Of a stretch of 62,008 nucleotides of DNA, positions 1 to 10,600 are shown piece after piece (positions within the stretch are counted from its first letter, which is position 1; every line of letters starts with the position of its first letter). Below the pieces are notes generated by a model. That model was not told the origin of the DNA, searched no databases, and was given only the letters and a program-made list of their open reading frames with translations. Source of the stretch: a virus; IMG/VR virus record IMGVR_UViG_3300043419_000785, positions 1-62,008 of that record, one strand, 5' to 3'. Position numbers and translations under genes: made by a program.

Positions 1-231
1 ATTTGTTTGTTTCGTGTTGGGTCTTGTGCACTTGCTTGTATTTCATTAATGATGCCGTTTTGTGTGCGCATCATTTGCCCTAGTTCTACAACTGACTGTG
101 CAATATGTGCCTCATAAGCATTGATGCCATACTCGTATTTAAATGGGTAGTTATTAATATCTGCGGTCATCACTGCATATGTCAGAGCCGTGACCATTTC
201 TTCTTCATGAGTCGTGTTAAGCCACACTCCA
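1..231. repeat. Left copy of the 231-bp terminal redundancy
   Basis: These bases match 61778-62008 except at position 111 (C here, A at 61888). On the minus strand this changes one codon of the giant gene from GAG (Glu) to GAT (Asp). The giant reading frame stays open and in phase when the two ends are joined, so the repeat is most simply the overlap of a circular or circularly permuted assembly. A true direct terminal repeat is possible, but its copies are normally identical. Confidence 0.95.
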
Positions 232-3200
232 CGCCCTTGAGCAGTGTCAATTAATCCACGGTTAGCACCATATTGTAATTTGGTCATCTCGATACTAGGG
301 AATCTAGACCTTAATATGTCGTGATAAACAGCTCTTGGCATTGATTGCAACAACATGTGATGCAGTTCATGGACTTTAGTTTCTATAGTAGTAGTTGATT
401 CAACAACGCCATATCGACCAACATTGACAAACGTACCGTCTACTAGTACACGTACAGCGCTGTCAACGTATGCAAGGTCATGACCAGGTCTCATCAATTC
501 AGCTGCACCAGCACTAAGTTGTCCAAACGAACCAAGATGCTGTTCGTAATAAACCTGCTTCAGATCAGCTAACAACTGCTTGTTTGCACGTGTGTTATTA
601 AATATGCTGATTTCTCTAAAGTCTTTTTTCCACGAGTCAAACGTCGTGTATGTTTGTGTGACTGGCACAGTATATTCATTGCCATTCACCTTAATCTTGC
701 CACCTGAATTTACTGCCTCAGCAGCAAGTGTTTTTATCTGTTGAGGTGTGGCATTTATGTTGTTTTCCTTGAGAGTATCTTGGACAGATTTCTCTACAAA
801 TGCTGTGTAACTTGCTTCAACTTCAGCATTGGTTTTCCTAGCCATTAACCGTTTATTGAGGTTGATACCTTCCATACGTGCAACAGTCATGGCCCAACCA
901 GTAGCCCAGCCGTCGACGTATCGTGCTATAGCCTTAGCTTCTTGTTCCGTGCTATTCCATCTCTGCTGTAAAACACGAACTACATCTTGTTCACTACTGA
1001 CGCTTTCAACTTGTATAGCGGCAACTAGTGTTGAGTTATCTTTAGCCCCAAATGTCCAGTTGACATCCATCACACGTGGGCGAGGTTGTAGTGGTGAATA
1101 CGCTTTCAGGATAGACTTTATTTCTTCGTCAGTTACACTGGCTGTAGTTCTAAGTTCCTCTCCTTCGGTTTGTCGATACCATTCATAGCCTTCTTCACGT
1201 TCACCCGTGGCTTTACCTTCGGTTGACGTGGTGCGCTGTGGGAGATTTTCTTCAGGCTCTATATCTTTAGATGCAAATTTGTCTCCAAAACTAAGAGATG
1301 CATCCCGTGGTGTCTTTGTACCCATCTGTATTTTTTCAACAGCTGAATCAAAGTTAGGACCACGCATAACTTCTTTGTCAAATGCTTCCGCACTTGGTGC
1401 AACAATGATGCCATCTTCTTCTAATTCACTATAAGCCTGGTCAACAATCTCACGATTAACGCCTTGCCTTGTGCCAGTATCTTTAAACCTTTTTAACTGC
1501 TCTAGTGTTTGCGGAATAAAATCTTGTGATTCTAATTCCTGTTGTGAGATTGCCGGCTTGGTGGCATTTGTTTTTTCTCTTAGATATCGGACGATTTGCG
1601 ATTTTACAAAGTCGACTCCACTATCTCCACGACTTAGAACCCTTGGCGCTTCTCCATCACCTGAACCGTCACCAGGACCCTCTCCCTCATCTGTACCAGC
1701 ACCTGGGCCTTCACCTTCATCGCTACCAGCACCTGGCCCTTCACCTTCATCAGTGCCATCACTTGGGCCTTCGACACCATCACCTTCTTCAGTGGTGTCC
1801 GTCTTTGCATCTTCTACCTCGGTAGTTTTCTTCAGAGACTCTTTAATCTTAACTGCTTCCGACACATCAACAGCATCGGCATAACTCATCACGTATGGTT
1901 CAAAGACACGATTGTCTACATCGTAGACAAGCATGCCAACCATGCGTCGACCTTCTACAGTTTGGTCAACGTGACGAAGCAACACAACACGGTCACCGCT
2001 AAATCGGTCAGCGAATACTGCACCACGCTCAACCTGCTGTAACTGCCCTATACGTTCGTCTACATCAGAATACTGATCTCGTAGAACATCTACGTCGTAA
2101 CTGTCTTTCCAGCCTTCCTCATCGCCGGCAGTGACCTTTTCACGGTCATCCGGACTAATTCGCCAGTCAGATTCAGCAAACCGTACAGCATCACCTACAA
2201 CATCATTTGGACGATAGGATTTACGGTATGCACGCTCAGGCCATGCCGATTGCTTTACCGTTGTGATTGGCTTACCTGCGCCATCTCGTAACGTGCTGAT
2301 TGGAACTCTATAGTAGTTACCACTGAATGTACGCACGCCAACACTTTCGTTGCGTGTGTCTACATCTGATACCGCACGAACTGGGATGTCGACGCCGTCC
2401 TTACGAAGCTTGTAGATGTCTGGCTTCCAGTTACCAGCCCTGTCTTTGACTGGTACACCACGAAGGTCGTTCTCAGTGTTGTATGTTCGCCGTTCGCGCC
2501 CTGGTACATCTTCCGATTCAGCGGCTGGATCATACTTATATGGTCGTTGCTCAGGCGTTGACCTATCAATGAACGTAGTCGTGCCAAAGAATCTGCCAGC
2601 TTGATCTTTGAGTTCTTGTGGCAGTTCAGTCCACCCGTACGACCGCACCTCAGTAGTTCCATCGGCATTGCGATGCAGCACGTTGAAGTCGTTATCAGCA
2701 TTCATGCCGATAAGTTTCTGCGCTCCTTCAGAGGTAGGCGTAAATGCTACTTCCTTATTGGCATTTCGGCTGAACTGCACATTGAACTTTTGTACGACTT
2801 CGCCCGACTCTTTACGTGTTGGGAATACACCAACTTCAGTACCACTACGCTCTTCGACGGTGATTGGAACACCACCTTCAATAGTCTCAAAACGTGGGTA
2901 ACTTCCAGCAGTTGCAACGCCTGTAGTAGGCGTGACTGGTTCTGTGGTAGACGCTTGTTCACGCTTATTGCGTAGTTGCTCTACCTGTCCCGCAATATCA
3001 TTGACGTTAAAGTCTGGACGTGGAGTTGTATCAATATGTCCAAGACGTCCAAGTGCAGAGCCTAGTCGTGTTGTCCCGCCAAGAAGGGCAGCCATGCCCA
3101 TGTCTGCTAATTTCTCAAACTGAGTCTTATAGCCAAATTCCTTTAGTTGATTAACATCCGTTGGAGCGTAACCATAAGCCTCTGTTGCAGCTTTAATTGC

Positions 3201-4250
3201 TTGCTGGTTGCCGGCGTCAACACCTTGACCTGCTTGCATCACAAAGAATCCACGTGTGCTCAGGTCTTTTACTGACGCCATCATGTATGGATTACGAGCA
3301 ACAGCCCCATAATCTTGGAATACCTGTGGCACAAGTTTACGCAGTGGTGCGCCAGCCAGTTTAATTGTTGGTTTAAACAGTGACAACGTAGCCGCAGTTG
3401 CACCAAGTTGACCACCTGGGGTCTGTGGGCCAAACATGCTTTCACCAACGCCACGTTCTTCTGGCGTTAGATTGCCACTTGTAATTGCTTGCTGTGCTTT
3501 TTCGGCCAACGATGAACCAATGTGGCCACCTTGGATTGCACCATACAGGTGTCCACCAAATCGCACGCCTCCTGCGATAGCACGCATCCATGCTGGAGAC
3601 AGAGACGTTACACCAGATGTCAGTGCTCCTGTGGCAATGTCACCAACAGCACCACCGAGACCCATTGTAGGAACAGACGCTGCTGTAGATGGGAACGTCT
3701 TGGCAAACGAATAGCCTGACTCAGCACCAAATTGCTTTGCGTAGTCGGTGTCACTACCAGCCTGTAAATATGCTAACTCTGGTGGAAGACCACGACTTTT
3801 AAGTTTGCTTGCCGCTATATCAGCAGCGCCACCTCCAGCAAAACCTTGTAGGTACGCAGGGATTTGACCGAGAAGACCACGCCTTTGAAGTTTTTGCTCA
3901 GCGGCAATCCCTCTGGCACCAGATGCTTTAGCTTGTTGCCTAGCAGCCTGTGCTTCTTCAACAGAAGGCATAAGTACGCCTTCTGGGCCTAATCTTTGTG
4001 GGCTAGTCTTCCGGATCCTTGTACTGACTTTATTGCGTACATCTTGCAATATTGCAGTGTCTTTTGCGTCTAATCCTGTAAGAGCAGTAAATTCGGCAGG
4101 AGAATCTTTGGCACCACCAAGCAATGCCCTAAAGGCATTACTCATCACGAACTCATCGTCACCTATTTGTTCAAGCTTTTTGCGTGATGCCTTTGCATCA
4201 GGAGTCAACCCAAGCTGCTTAACAATATCTTTGAGTCGTTGGTTTTCCAT
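1..4250 (-). CDS. Giant polyvalent-type virion protein, N-terminal part (residues 1 to about 1417 of 4824)
   Basis: An uninterrupted minus-strand frame starts at ATG 4250 (MENQRLKDIVKQLG), with an AAGG box just upstream, and runs off the left edge. It is in phase with the frame ending at 51553, giving one 4,824-residue protein. The first 250 residues are Ala/Gly-rich with hydrophobic stretches. Residues 825-866 are four acidic ten-residue repeats. HELHH (1294-1298) is a zinc-metallopeptidase HExxH motif, and a THEEE segment at 1347-1351 could supply the third zinc ligand, as in gluzincins. Metallopeptidase domains of this kind are known from phage polyvalent proteins, which enter the cell with the DNA. 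It is the last gene of the late operon, after two internal-virion-type genes, so it is probably packaged and ejected. The frame is seen directly; the injected role is inferred. Confidence 0.85.
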   Translation of the reverse strand, partial: MENQRLKDIVKQLGLTPDAKASRKKLEQIGDDEFVMSNAFRALLGGAKDSPAEFTALTGLDAKDTAILQDVRNKVSTRIRKTSPQRLGPEGVLMPSVEEAQAARQQAKASGARGIAAEQKLQRRGLLGQIPAYLQGFAGGGAADIAASKLKSRGLPPELAYLQAGSDTDYAKQFGAESGYSFAKTFPSTAASVPTMGLGGAVGDIATGALTSGVTSLSPAWMRAIAGGVRFGGHLYGAIQGGHIGSSLAEKAQQAITSGNLTPEERGVGESMFGPQTPGGQLGATAATLSLFKPTIKLAGAPLRKLVPQVFQDYGAVARNPYMMASVKDLSTRGFFVMQAGQGVDAGNQQAIKAATEAYGYAPTDVNQLKEFGYKTQFEKLADMGMAALLGGTTRLGSALGRLGHIDTTPRPDFNVNDIAGQVEQLRNKREQASTTEPVTPTTGVATAGSYPRFETIEGGVPITVEERSGTEVGVFPTRKESGEVVQKFNVQFSRNANKEVAFTPTSEGAQKLIGMNADNDFNVLHRNADGTTEVRSYGWTELPQELKDQAGRFFGTTTFIDRSTPEQRPYKYDPAAESEDVPGRERRTYNTENDLRGVPVKDRAGNWKPDIYKLRKDGVDIPVRAVSDVDTRNESVGVRTFSGNYYRVPISTLRDGAGKPITTVKQSAWPERAYRKSYRPNDVVGDAVRFAESDWRISPDDREKVTAGDEEGWKDSYDVDVLRDQYSDVDERIGQLQQVERGAVFADRFSGDRVVLLRHVDQTVEGRRMVGMLVYDVDNRVFEPYVMSYADAVDVSEAVKIKESLKKTTEVEDAKTDTTEEGDGVEGPSDGTDEGEGPGAGSDEGEGPGAGTDEGEGPGDGSGDGEAPRVLSRGDSGVDFVKSQIVRYLREKTNATKPAISQQELESQDFIPQTLEQLKRFKDTGTRQGVNREIVDQAYSELEEDGIIVAPSAEAFDKEVMRGPNFDSAVEKIQMGTKTPRDASLSFGDKFASKDIEPEENLPQRTTSTEGKATGEREEGYEWYRQTEGEELRTTASVTDEEIKSILKAYSPLQPRPRVMDVNWTFGAKDNSTLVAAIQVESVSSEQDVVRVLQQRWNSTEQEAKAIARYVDGWATGWAMTVARMEGINLNKRLMARKTNAEVEASYTAFVEKSVQDTLKENNINATPQQIKTLAAEAVNSGGKIKVNGNEYTVPVTQTYTTFDSWKKDFREISIFNNTRANKQLLADLKQVYYEQHLGSFGQLSAGAAELMRPGHDLAYVDSAVRVLVDGTFVNVGRYGVVESTTTIETKVHELHHMLLQSMPRAVYHDILRSRFPSIEMTKLQYGANRGLIDTAQGRGVWLNTTHEEEMVTALTYAVMTADINNYPFKYEYGINAYEAHIAQSVVELGQMMRTQNGIINEIQASAQDPTRNKQ
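1651..1776 (-). repeat. 30-bp tandem repeat coding acidic Gly-rich decapeptides
   Basis: About four units encode EGPGAGTDEG-like decapeptides (residues about 825-866 of the giant protein). The DNA repeats well enough to expand or contract in frame. It is probably a flexible acidic linker between the N-terminal region and the metallopeptidase region. Confidence 0.7.
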
Positions 4251-4263
4251 ACTTACCTTATCT

Positions 4264-6393
4264 TTATCTCGTCAACCTAATGTTTGATGGCTTTGGTGTT
4301 GGCTTTTTGCCAGGTGCTTTTCCCATTGCTACTAAAGAGTCTAATTGATCGGTTGTCAAATTAGGGTCAGATTTTTTCCACTGTAGCCTTAATTCTTTTC
4401 TACGTGCTTCGTCCCCTGTAAATTTGTCTCTTACTGCACCCTCATAACCTCGCAGTCCATCCAGAGATTCATTTGCGTCGGTAATTTGACGATCCAGTGT
4501 CGCTGCTTGAGCAACTTGTCTGTACAACTCCGTGCTTTCTCTAACAGCCATTTTCTGCTCTTCGGTTAGACTATTCCATTCATCCGGAGTTGTATCCTGG
4601 CCAGAACGAACTTTATCCATAATTGAAGCGTCGACAGAATTAAGCGATGTATGGTTAATCCATTGCGACGACGAAAGAGCACGTATTGTAGTGTTGACTG
4701 TGTTTAACCGTGCCTTCAATGTGTCAACGTTTTTCTGTGTTACATCACCAAGACTCTGTATAAACTTGATATCTTTTTGTCCGACTTCTTTGTTTTTCAA
4801 CCATCTGTCAAATCTGTCTTTATCGATATCAAAATTTAACCGTTCTCTTGATATACCAAGTTGCTGCCATCCACGTAATGATTCGTCATTAAATTTAAAT
4901 TGATCCCATTTTTGACGCCACGCGGCATTTTGCATATCGTCGTAAACTTTTTTAGTTCGAGCCTTTATAAGTTCATTGTTCGGTATACGATTCAAAATTT
5001 CAGTTTGCGTCTTAGCATCAGTCAACTTTGCAGTAGCCACTGCACTAAGAGCTGATGCTTTAGGAGCAATCGTAAACTTTTGTGTAACTGGTACTTGCTT
5101 TTGAGTTTGAGGCACAAACTCCATTGACGACCCTTCGCCTGTGACCATTTTGGCTGCAGCTCTGTGAAGCGTTGGTGCAATGTTAGGCCCTGCTAGTTGC
5201 AACGTAAATCGTAAATCCTCCATGTTACGGAACGGGTCAAAGTTTGGATTCACCGTGCGTTGCGATTGTATAAATTGCTGTAAACCTAGTTCCTCTTGTG
5301 TGGTTGGTGTTCCAGATAAAACACGTGTAGCAAACCCTCGTCGAAATTCTTTGTCTGGGTCTGCAAAATTAGCCGGAACGTTAGTAGGTGACGGATTAAA
5401 TATCGGCGCCATATTAAATTGACCCCTAGCAGGGTCAAAATTAGCGTCTGTAATTGTACCAAGAGTTTGCGGAGCGTTATATCTAGCGTCTTGGTAAGCA
5501 TCCCTCTCCGATTGCGGAGCAAACATACCAGGCGCGTCAGTGCCAAACATACCAAGTAACTGTTGTTGTGGGGCTGTTCTTCTTGCAATCCCACCTTGCG
5601 TTGGCATGCCTAAAAATGGATTAGTAGCATCGTCAAATTTTGGTGCAAATCTATCTTCAATTGCGCGTGGTGCCCCATCGACATTAATTGTTTTGGTGCC
5701 CATTTGAACATCGTCGCCAGGCAAATACGGAATTTCCGCCATAGCGTTACGTTTGCCGTATAACGCTGCAAGGTGGTCACGCAAGCCCTGCATCCTAGCC
5801 CTTGCGGCTTCTGTAGTCATTCCTGGTGACTCAGATATTTCCCTTATGGTGTCTCTTACTGCATTTTTATCAGTAATAGTAACTGGTGGTGCATAGGTGT
5901 CATAGACATCTTCTGGTATTACATACTTACCTGTGGCTGGGTCAAACTTTACTCCAGCCATGCCATGCATACCACCTAAAAACAAGTCAGGGTCTGCGTT
6001 ATTAAATCCAAGTTGTGGCCCATATGCATCTAGTGCAGACTGTATTTGTTGTCTGTGAAAAGGCATTTTGGCAATACCTTCATCAATGACACGCCTACGG
6101 TCAGCCAATGTTAATCCAGAGCCGACGTTTTTCTGCCATGATTCCCAATATTTACGAGTAGGGTCTATCATCCGGTCAAATATCAATGATGGACCGGTGT
6201 CTATATTGGGAGCTGGTTTGTCGGAATCTTTCTTCTTTAAGTACTCGAACTTATCCTGTTCAAGTTTGTACTGACGTTCACGGTCATCCTGTTGCGCCTT
6301 CAATGTTGCTTGGCGGATGCCACGATTTTGCTTGAGTTGGCGACCTTGCTGGTAGCCACCCAGTAACCCCGCTAACAAGCCTAAAGGTTGCAT
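4264..6393 (-). CDS. Internal virion-type protein, 709 aa
   Basis: The start ATG at 6393 overlaps the stop of the preceding gene (TAATG), and the stop lies 13 bases before the giant gene. The N-terminus has a short hydrophobic Gly/Leu-rich stretch (residues 3-15), followed by a charged coiled-coil-like segment (20-55). The middle is Pro/Asn/Gln-rich, and the C-terminal 200 residues are again helical and charged. I recognise no catalytic motif. Its place between the tail genes and the giant protein matches the ejection proteins of podoviruses (T7 gp14-16, P22 gp7/16/20), so I infer an internal head protein delivered with the DNA. No family name can be given. Confidence 0.7.
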   Translation of the reverse strand: MQPLGLLAGLLGGYQQGRQLKQNRGIRQATLKAQQDDRERQYKLEQDKFEYLKKKDSDKPAPNIDTGPSLIFDRMIDPTRKYWESWQKNVGSGLTLADRRRVIDEGIAKMPFHRQQIQSALDAYGPQLGFNNADPDLFLGGMHGMAGVKFDPATGKYVIPEDVYDTYAPPVTITDKNAVRDTIREISESPGMTTEAARARMQGLRDHLAALYGKRNAMAEIPYLPGDDVQMGTKTINVDGAPRAIEDRFAPKFDDATNPFLGMPTQGGIARRTAPQQQLLGMFGTDAPGMFAPQSERDAYQDARYNAPQTLGTITDANFDPARGQFNMAPIFNPSPTNVPANFADPDKEFRRGFATRVLSGTPTTQEELGLQQFIQSQRTVNPNFDPFRNMEDLRFTLQLAGPNIAPTLHRAAAKMVTGEGSSMEFVPQTQKQVPVTQKFTIAPKASALSAVATAKLTDAKTQTEILNRIPNNELIKARTKKVYDDMQNAAWRQKWDQFKFNDESLRGWQQLGISRERLNFDIDKDRFDRWLKNKEVGQKDIKFIQSLGDVTQKNVDTLKARLNTVNTTIRALSSSQWINHTSLNSVDASIMDKVRSGQDTTPDEWNSLTEEQKMAVRESTELYRQVAQAATLDRQITDANESLDGLRGYEGAVRDKFTGDEARRKELRLQWKKSDPNLTTDQLDSLVAMGKAPGKKPTPKPSNIRLTR

Positions 6394-7208
6394 TAACCGA
6401 ATCCTCCACCTGCCAGGCTACCAATGCCCTTGACAGCACCCATCATCGCTTGATCTGATGCAGCACGTCGTGCATCAGCCGAAGCTTGCAATCTACCGAG
6501 TACACCCATCATGTTCTGACGTCCGCCTTGCGCGACATTGAATGAGTTGTTTAGCATGCCAGAGCCTTGACTAAAGTCGTTAGCCGCTGCATTTGCACCG
6601 AATCCATATGCATTAGCTAATCCTTGGCGTCGTTGTCCCATCAATCCTGCAACACCACTAGCGAAGCCTGGGTTATATGCTGATGCCATTGCTCGAGATG
6701 CACCGAGGTTACCGCCCATCATCCCAAACCGAGATGAGATACCTCGTTGCCGTGCTGAGTCTTGTGCCGCAAGAGCCGCCATGTCGTACTGCATGTTTGC
6801 TGGGTTAGCCATTGTGTCCATGTACCGAGATCGATACATGTCTTGATCAGCAAGCCCACGGTTTTGTAGCATCTGACCAATACCACCTAGTTGCCCAGCA
6901 TATGCATTGGCATCGCCCATGCCACTGCGGCCTAGACCTTCTTGTTCAATCTCGTATCGTGATGGACCTTGTCTCCTGCCAAACATGGACATTAAGCCCA
7001 TCGCACCACCAACTATGCCGGCAGCACGACCCGACGGACCAAGGTTTTGCCACTGTTGATCTAAGAATCCAGATGGTCCACCACCTGGTTGTCCAGCATA
7101 CATTGTTCCGGCACTGGGATTAAATACTGGTGCATTTGCATTGGCTGCGGCAGCATTCATCCTGTAACCGGGGTCGTTCATATTAAGTCCGCCGTTAATT
7201 CCACCCAT
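6393..7208 (-). CDS. Gly/Ala/Met-rich internal virion or DNA-ejection protein, 271 aa
   Basis: This 271-residue protein is very rich in Gly, Ala, Met, Gln and Asn. It has a hydrophobic glycine-rich segment near residues 60-75 and a C-terminal Ala-rich helix ending in GSLAGGGFG. The composition resembles small podoviral ejection proteins with membrane-active helices (P22 gp7, T7 gp14), but no motif proves the family. It is coupled to the next gene by TAATG and follows a tail gene, so I infer that it and the two genes downstream form the ejection apparatus. Confidence 0.6.
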   Translation of the reverse strand: MGGINGGLNMNDPGYRMNAAAANANAPVFNPSAGTMYAGQPGGGPSGFLDQQWQNLGPSGRAAGIVGGAMGLMSMFGRRQGPSRYEIEQEGLGRSGMGDANAYAGQLGGIGQMLQNRGLADQDMYRSRYMDTMANPANMQYDMAALAAQDSARQRGISSRFGMMGGNLGASRAMASAYNPGFASGVAGLMGQRRQGLANAYGFGANAAANDFSQGSGMLNNSFNVAQGGRQNMMGVLGRLQASADARRAASDQAMMGAVKGIGSLAGGGFG

Positions 7209-7212
7209 TGCG

Positions 7213-7638
7213 TTATCTCCCTACCCAGCCAATGTATGTAGCGTTGTTGACAGCAGTATAATCACGAGCTGTGTATTGTGTTGTTATAGCTGCTGTTCCA
7301 CCGTAAATTGTTCCAGATGCAGTAGCAATGTTGACTGCGTTGCCAGTTGCATCCATCTTCTGGATTGTAACAGTTTTACCTTCAAACGTCCCGGGGTCAG
7401 GGAGTGTGACAGTCACAGCCGCTGTACTTGCACTAGCCAGCACAATCATTGGTGCAAACTCTACAGTTGCTGAAGCCGTGAGTTCCTTACTTGGCACAAA
7501 GTTAGTACCAAACGGATCCCATGGAGTAGACACAACAATTGGTGGGTCTTCGACTGTTCGGCTTGACCCTGTTGTTTGCCTTCCATTTGGCGCGGCGCCT
7601 TGCCCATCTGCTGGTGCTGGTGCTGTTGCTGATGCCAT
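7213..7638 (-). CDS. Small beta-rich virion protein, 141 aa
   Basis: The first 35 residues are a Pro/Ala/Gly-rich, probably flexible tail. Residues 50-141 form a beta-strand-rich domain of alternating Thr/Val/Ala with TLPDPGTFEGKTVTIQKMD, a pattern common in phage fibre and decoration modules. The ATG overlaps the stop of the 1,326-residue tail gene at 7638, so translation is probably coupled. A role as a tail-fibre accessory or head fibre is inferred from position only. Confidence 0.6.
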   Translation of the reverse strand: MASATAPAPADGQGAAPNGRQTTGSSRTVEDPPIVVSTPWDPFGTNFVPSKELTASATVEFAPMIVLASASTAAVTVTLPDPGTFEGKTVTIQKMDATGNAVNIATASGTIYGGTAAITTQYTARDYTAVNNATYIGWVGR

Positions 7639-10600
7639 TATGACCTCTGTATAGCAGCATCATAACAGTGTATGTGTGCTGCGTGTATGTAGAACGTACC
7701 TGACGACGTGCCCGACAGTTTAATCTGCAATGCCGTAGCTTTGATTGCCCTGTTCAGATTTCGTATTGCAATCGACCTGTTAGTATTTTGCGCAAAACTA
7801 TAGGTTGTTGCCGTGCTGTTGAAGTATTGTCCGTATTGATCTTCGATGCGCCAGTTGATTGTAAGTTTGGAGCCAGTTGTGTCGACTGCGTTGTTATTCT
7901 GTATATGCAAGTCTAACTGATAAGCGCGGTTTACAGCATGGTATGCAACGCCCTCAGAATACGTTTGGCCATGTTGCCTCGTAAGTATCGACCAAGATAT
8001 AGGAGCCGTAGTTGCGGTGTCCGAATTATCTGTCGTGCCTGTAAGCCTATACAGCTGCCCTGTAGTGCTACCCATCAAGACCGTCTGAATGCTGTCACTG
8101 AATGACAATACGCATCCAGATGTGTACGTCATATTGTTTATCGTGGTCCACTTGACCCAGCCATTCGTGCGCGTGTCGTACACGTATACAGTTTGATTAG
8201 CACCACCAGCACCGCTGGATGTTGATGTCAGCAACAAACGCCTGTTTGCGTATACGCTAAACGATTGGCGATAGTAATCCTTCGATATGTTTGCTGGACC
8301 CTGCATTGTGGGGTCGAGGGATAGTAACTTCCGCAGTTCAGTTGACCTTGGTGTTATTTGTCCTTGGTTGTATGAAACAACTCCATTTACGCCAAGCCAC
8401 ATTACCTGGCCGTCTGCGTTAATCAGTGAGTTTGGCGCGGCAATACCTGCACCAGGTGTAGATACCCATAACTGTGCAGTGAACGTAGTTGGGTCGAAAC
8501 CGATGATTGTGCTTATACTGTTGTCTTTGAGAATGTACAGGCTTGCTGAGTTTGAGTTGCTCTGCTGTATGTTCTCCGTAAACGAACTAACCATCGCTCG
8601 GATGATTTCTTTATCTTGATATCCACCAACAGTAAATGACGCGCCCTTCTTCTGGACACCAGGCTCGTTCAAGTCTGGCACCTGCGTTGTGTAGATACCG
8701 TACTCTTGTCCCTGCTCCAACTCCCACGACCCGAATATCACGTTTCCTTTACTGGCAAAGATGCGTGATTGGAATACCGCTATTGAACTTGCTCCAAGTG
8801 GAAGATTATCTCTTCCTATCTCAAGAATGTGTCCTTGCTTATACAATTCAGGTATGTACAACAAGTCTGTGTCCGGAACCGTATCTACCAACGTTACAAC
8901 GCCCGGAGCAGTTGCCGAGGTGTTATCGTACGTTGCTGTCCAGTTTGGACCTGTAATCGTCTGGGTTCCAGTCGTAGCCGGGTCATAAGGCACGGATGCA
9001 ATTAATCTGAACCGTCCATCTGGGAACAGTGTGTTGCATCGCCTATAAACCAATATGTGGCTGTACTGTGCTGGTGCCGTCCGCTGTATGGTCGCATACG
9101 TTCCAGCCACAGTGCTAGTGTTCGGCGTGACTACCGCTCCGCCCGATGACAACGATACAGTTATTGCCGTCCCTGAATTTGTCAGGACGTAATACGTCGT
9201 GCCACCTGTGAGGTTACCAAGAGTAGTCGTAAAGACAATAGTGTCACCTACAGCGAACGGAGCAACTACACTGATTGCATTAGTACTTGCTGTGACCGTC
9301 GCATAGTAGTTGACCTTTCCATACGCCACATAGTGCTCTAACCATATTGGCCCAGTCACAGAAGTTACATATCTTATCTTTCCGGATTGTGTCGTTGGAA
9401 CAGAGTAATAGTAATAACTTGTTCCAGACAGGGCTGTCCAACTTCCGGATGCAACTGTCACAGTAGTGCCATCTAGAGCGATATATGTTATAGAAGGCGT
9501 TGCGTTTGATGATATTAACCGTATCTGGTATTCAGCCGGCACACTGGTCACTAAGTGTTGATCAGTATTTGTAGCGTCTGTTACAGAGACTACTTTCTTT
9601 CTATCCTTAGACAAGTCGACCTGATAGCCCACACCTCCAGTGTCTACCAATGGGTTGAGGACTACACTTGCGGCTGACAAGGCTGGTGTAGTGAACACTG
9701 TGTTAGAAACGTCGGATAGATTAGACTCGTACCCATTTGCTGTTAGACCGTCCGCTAGAAGTTGATCAGGCCCAAGTTTAGATGTAAGATTTTCTGGATA
9801 CCATCTAGTGAAAGCATATTCATACCCGTTGCTTGGGGTCAGACTTGTACCAGCCTTGACTAGGTCACCAATCCCGAATGCTGGTTCCCACGTACTAAAC
9901 GATGTCTCATCTTCCTTAAATACGTCTTCCAAGAACTTTATATAGACATATTGGACAGACTTACGTTCTTCTCTTGTAAGCCTGAAGATGTTGAATGAGA
10001 TGTATCTATTAGTCTTATCCCATTCGCCAATACTAGACCATGCTATGTTTGTAGACCCAGACTTCTGTATTCCTAGAACTATGTTTGGGTACTTGCCATT
10101 AGTTTTTACAAGCGGTGCCTCAAAATCCCACTTAAATGACAACGTGTCAACCGTTTGGAAGTCCATGTATGGCGATGCAAAGAGCACACGGATTGCTCTG
10201 TTTTTAACGTAGCTTGCATTGCGTGATACTAGATTTGTGTTCTCTTGATAGAACTTTATTGACACCAGTCCAGCATCGTTGAACTCTGTAGTGGTCGATG
10301 TAGTTAAAGCGGCTACACTTGCGTGAAACCTAATGTTGTCTATGATGATGTCTTGATTTGCTATGACAGCGGCGTTTTCAATCCTTAGTTTTATCTTTAC
10401 TAGTTGGCTTGCAAACTCACGGAAGTCTACGACTACATTGTTTAAAATCCAGTCTGCTTCATTTGTAGCGTACGCTTGGTTGTATTCTTTGCTGAATATT
10501 GCACCTGCAATAACGTTGCCAGAGTTGTTGAGTCCAGACACAGTGACAATGTATTTGACACTAGCCTCGGTCTTTACAATGTTGGCAAACGAATACCACT

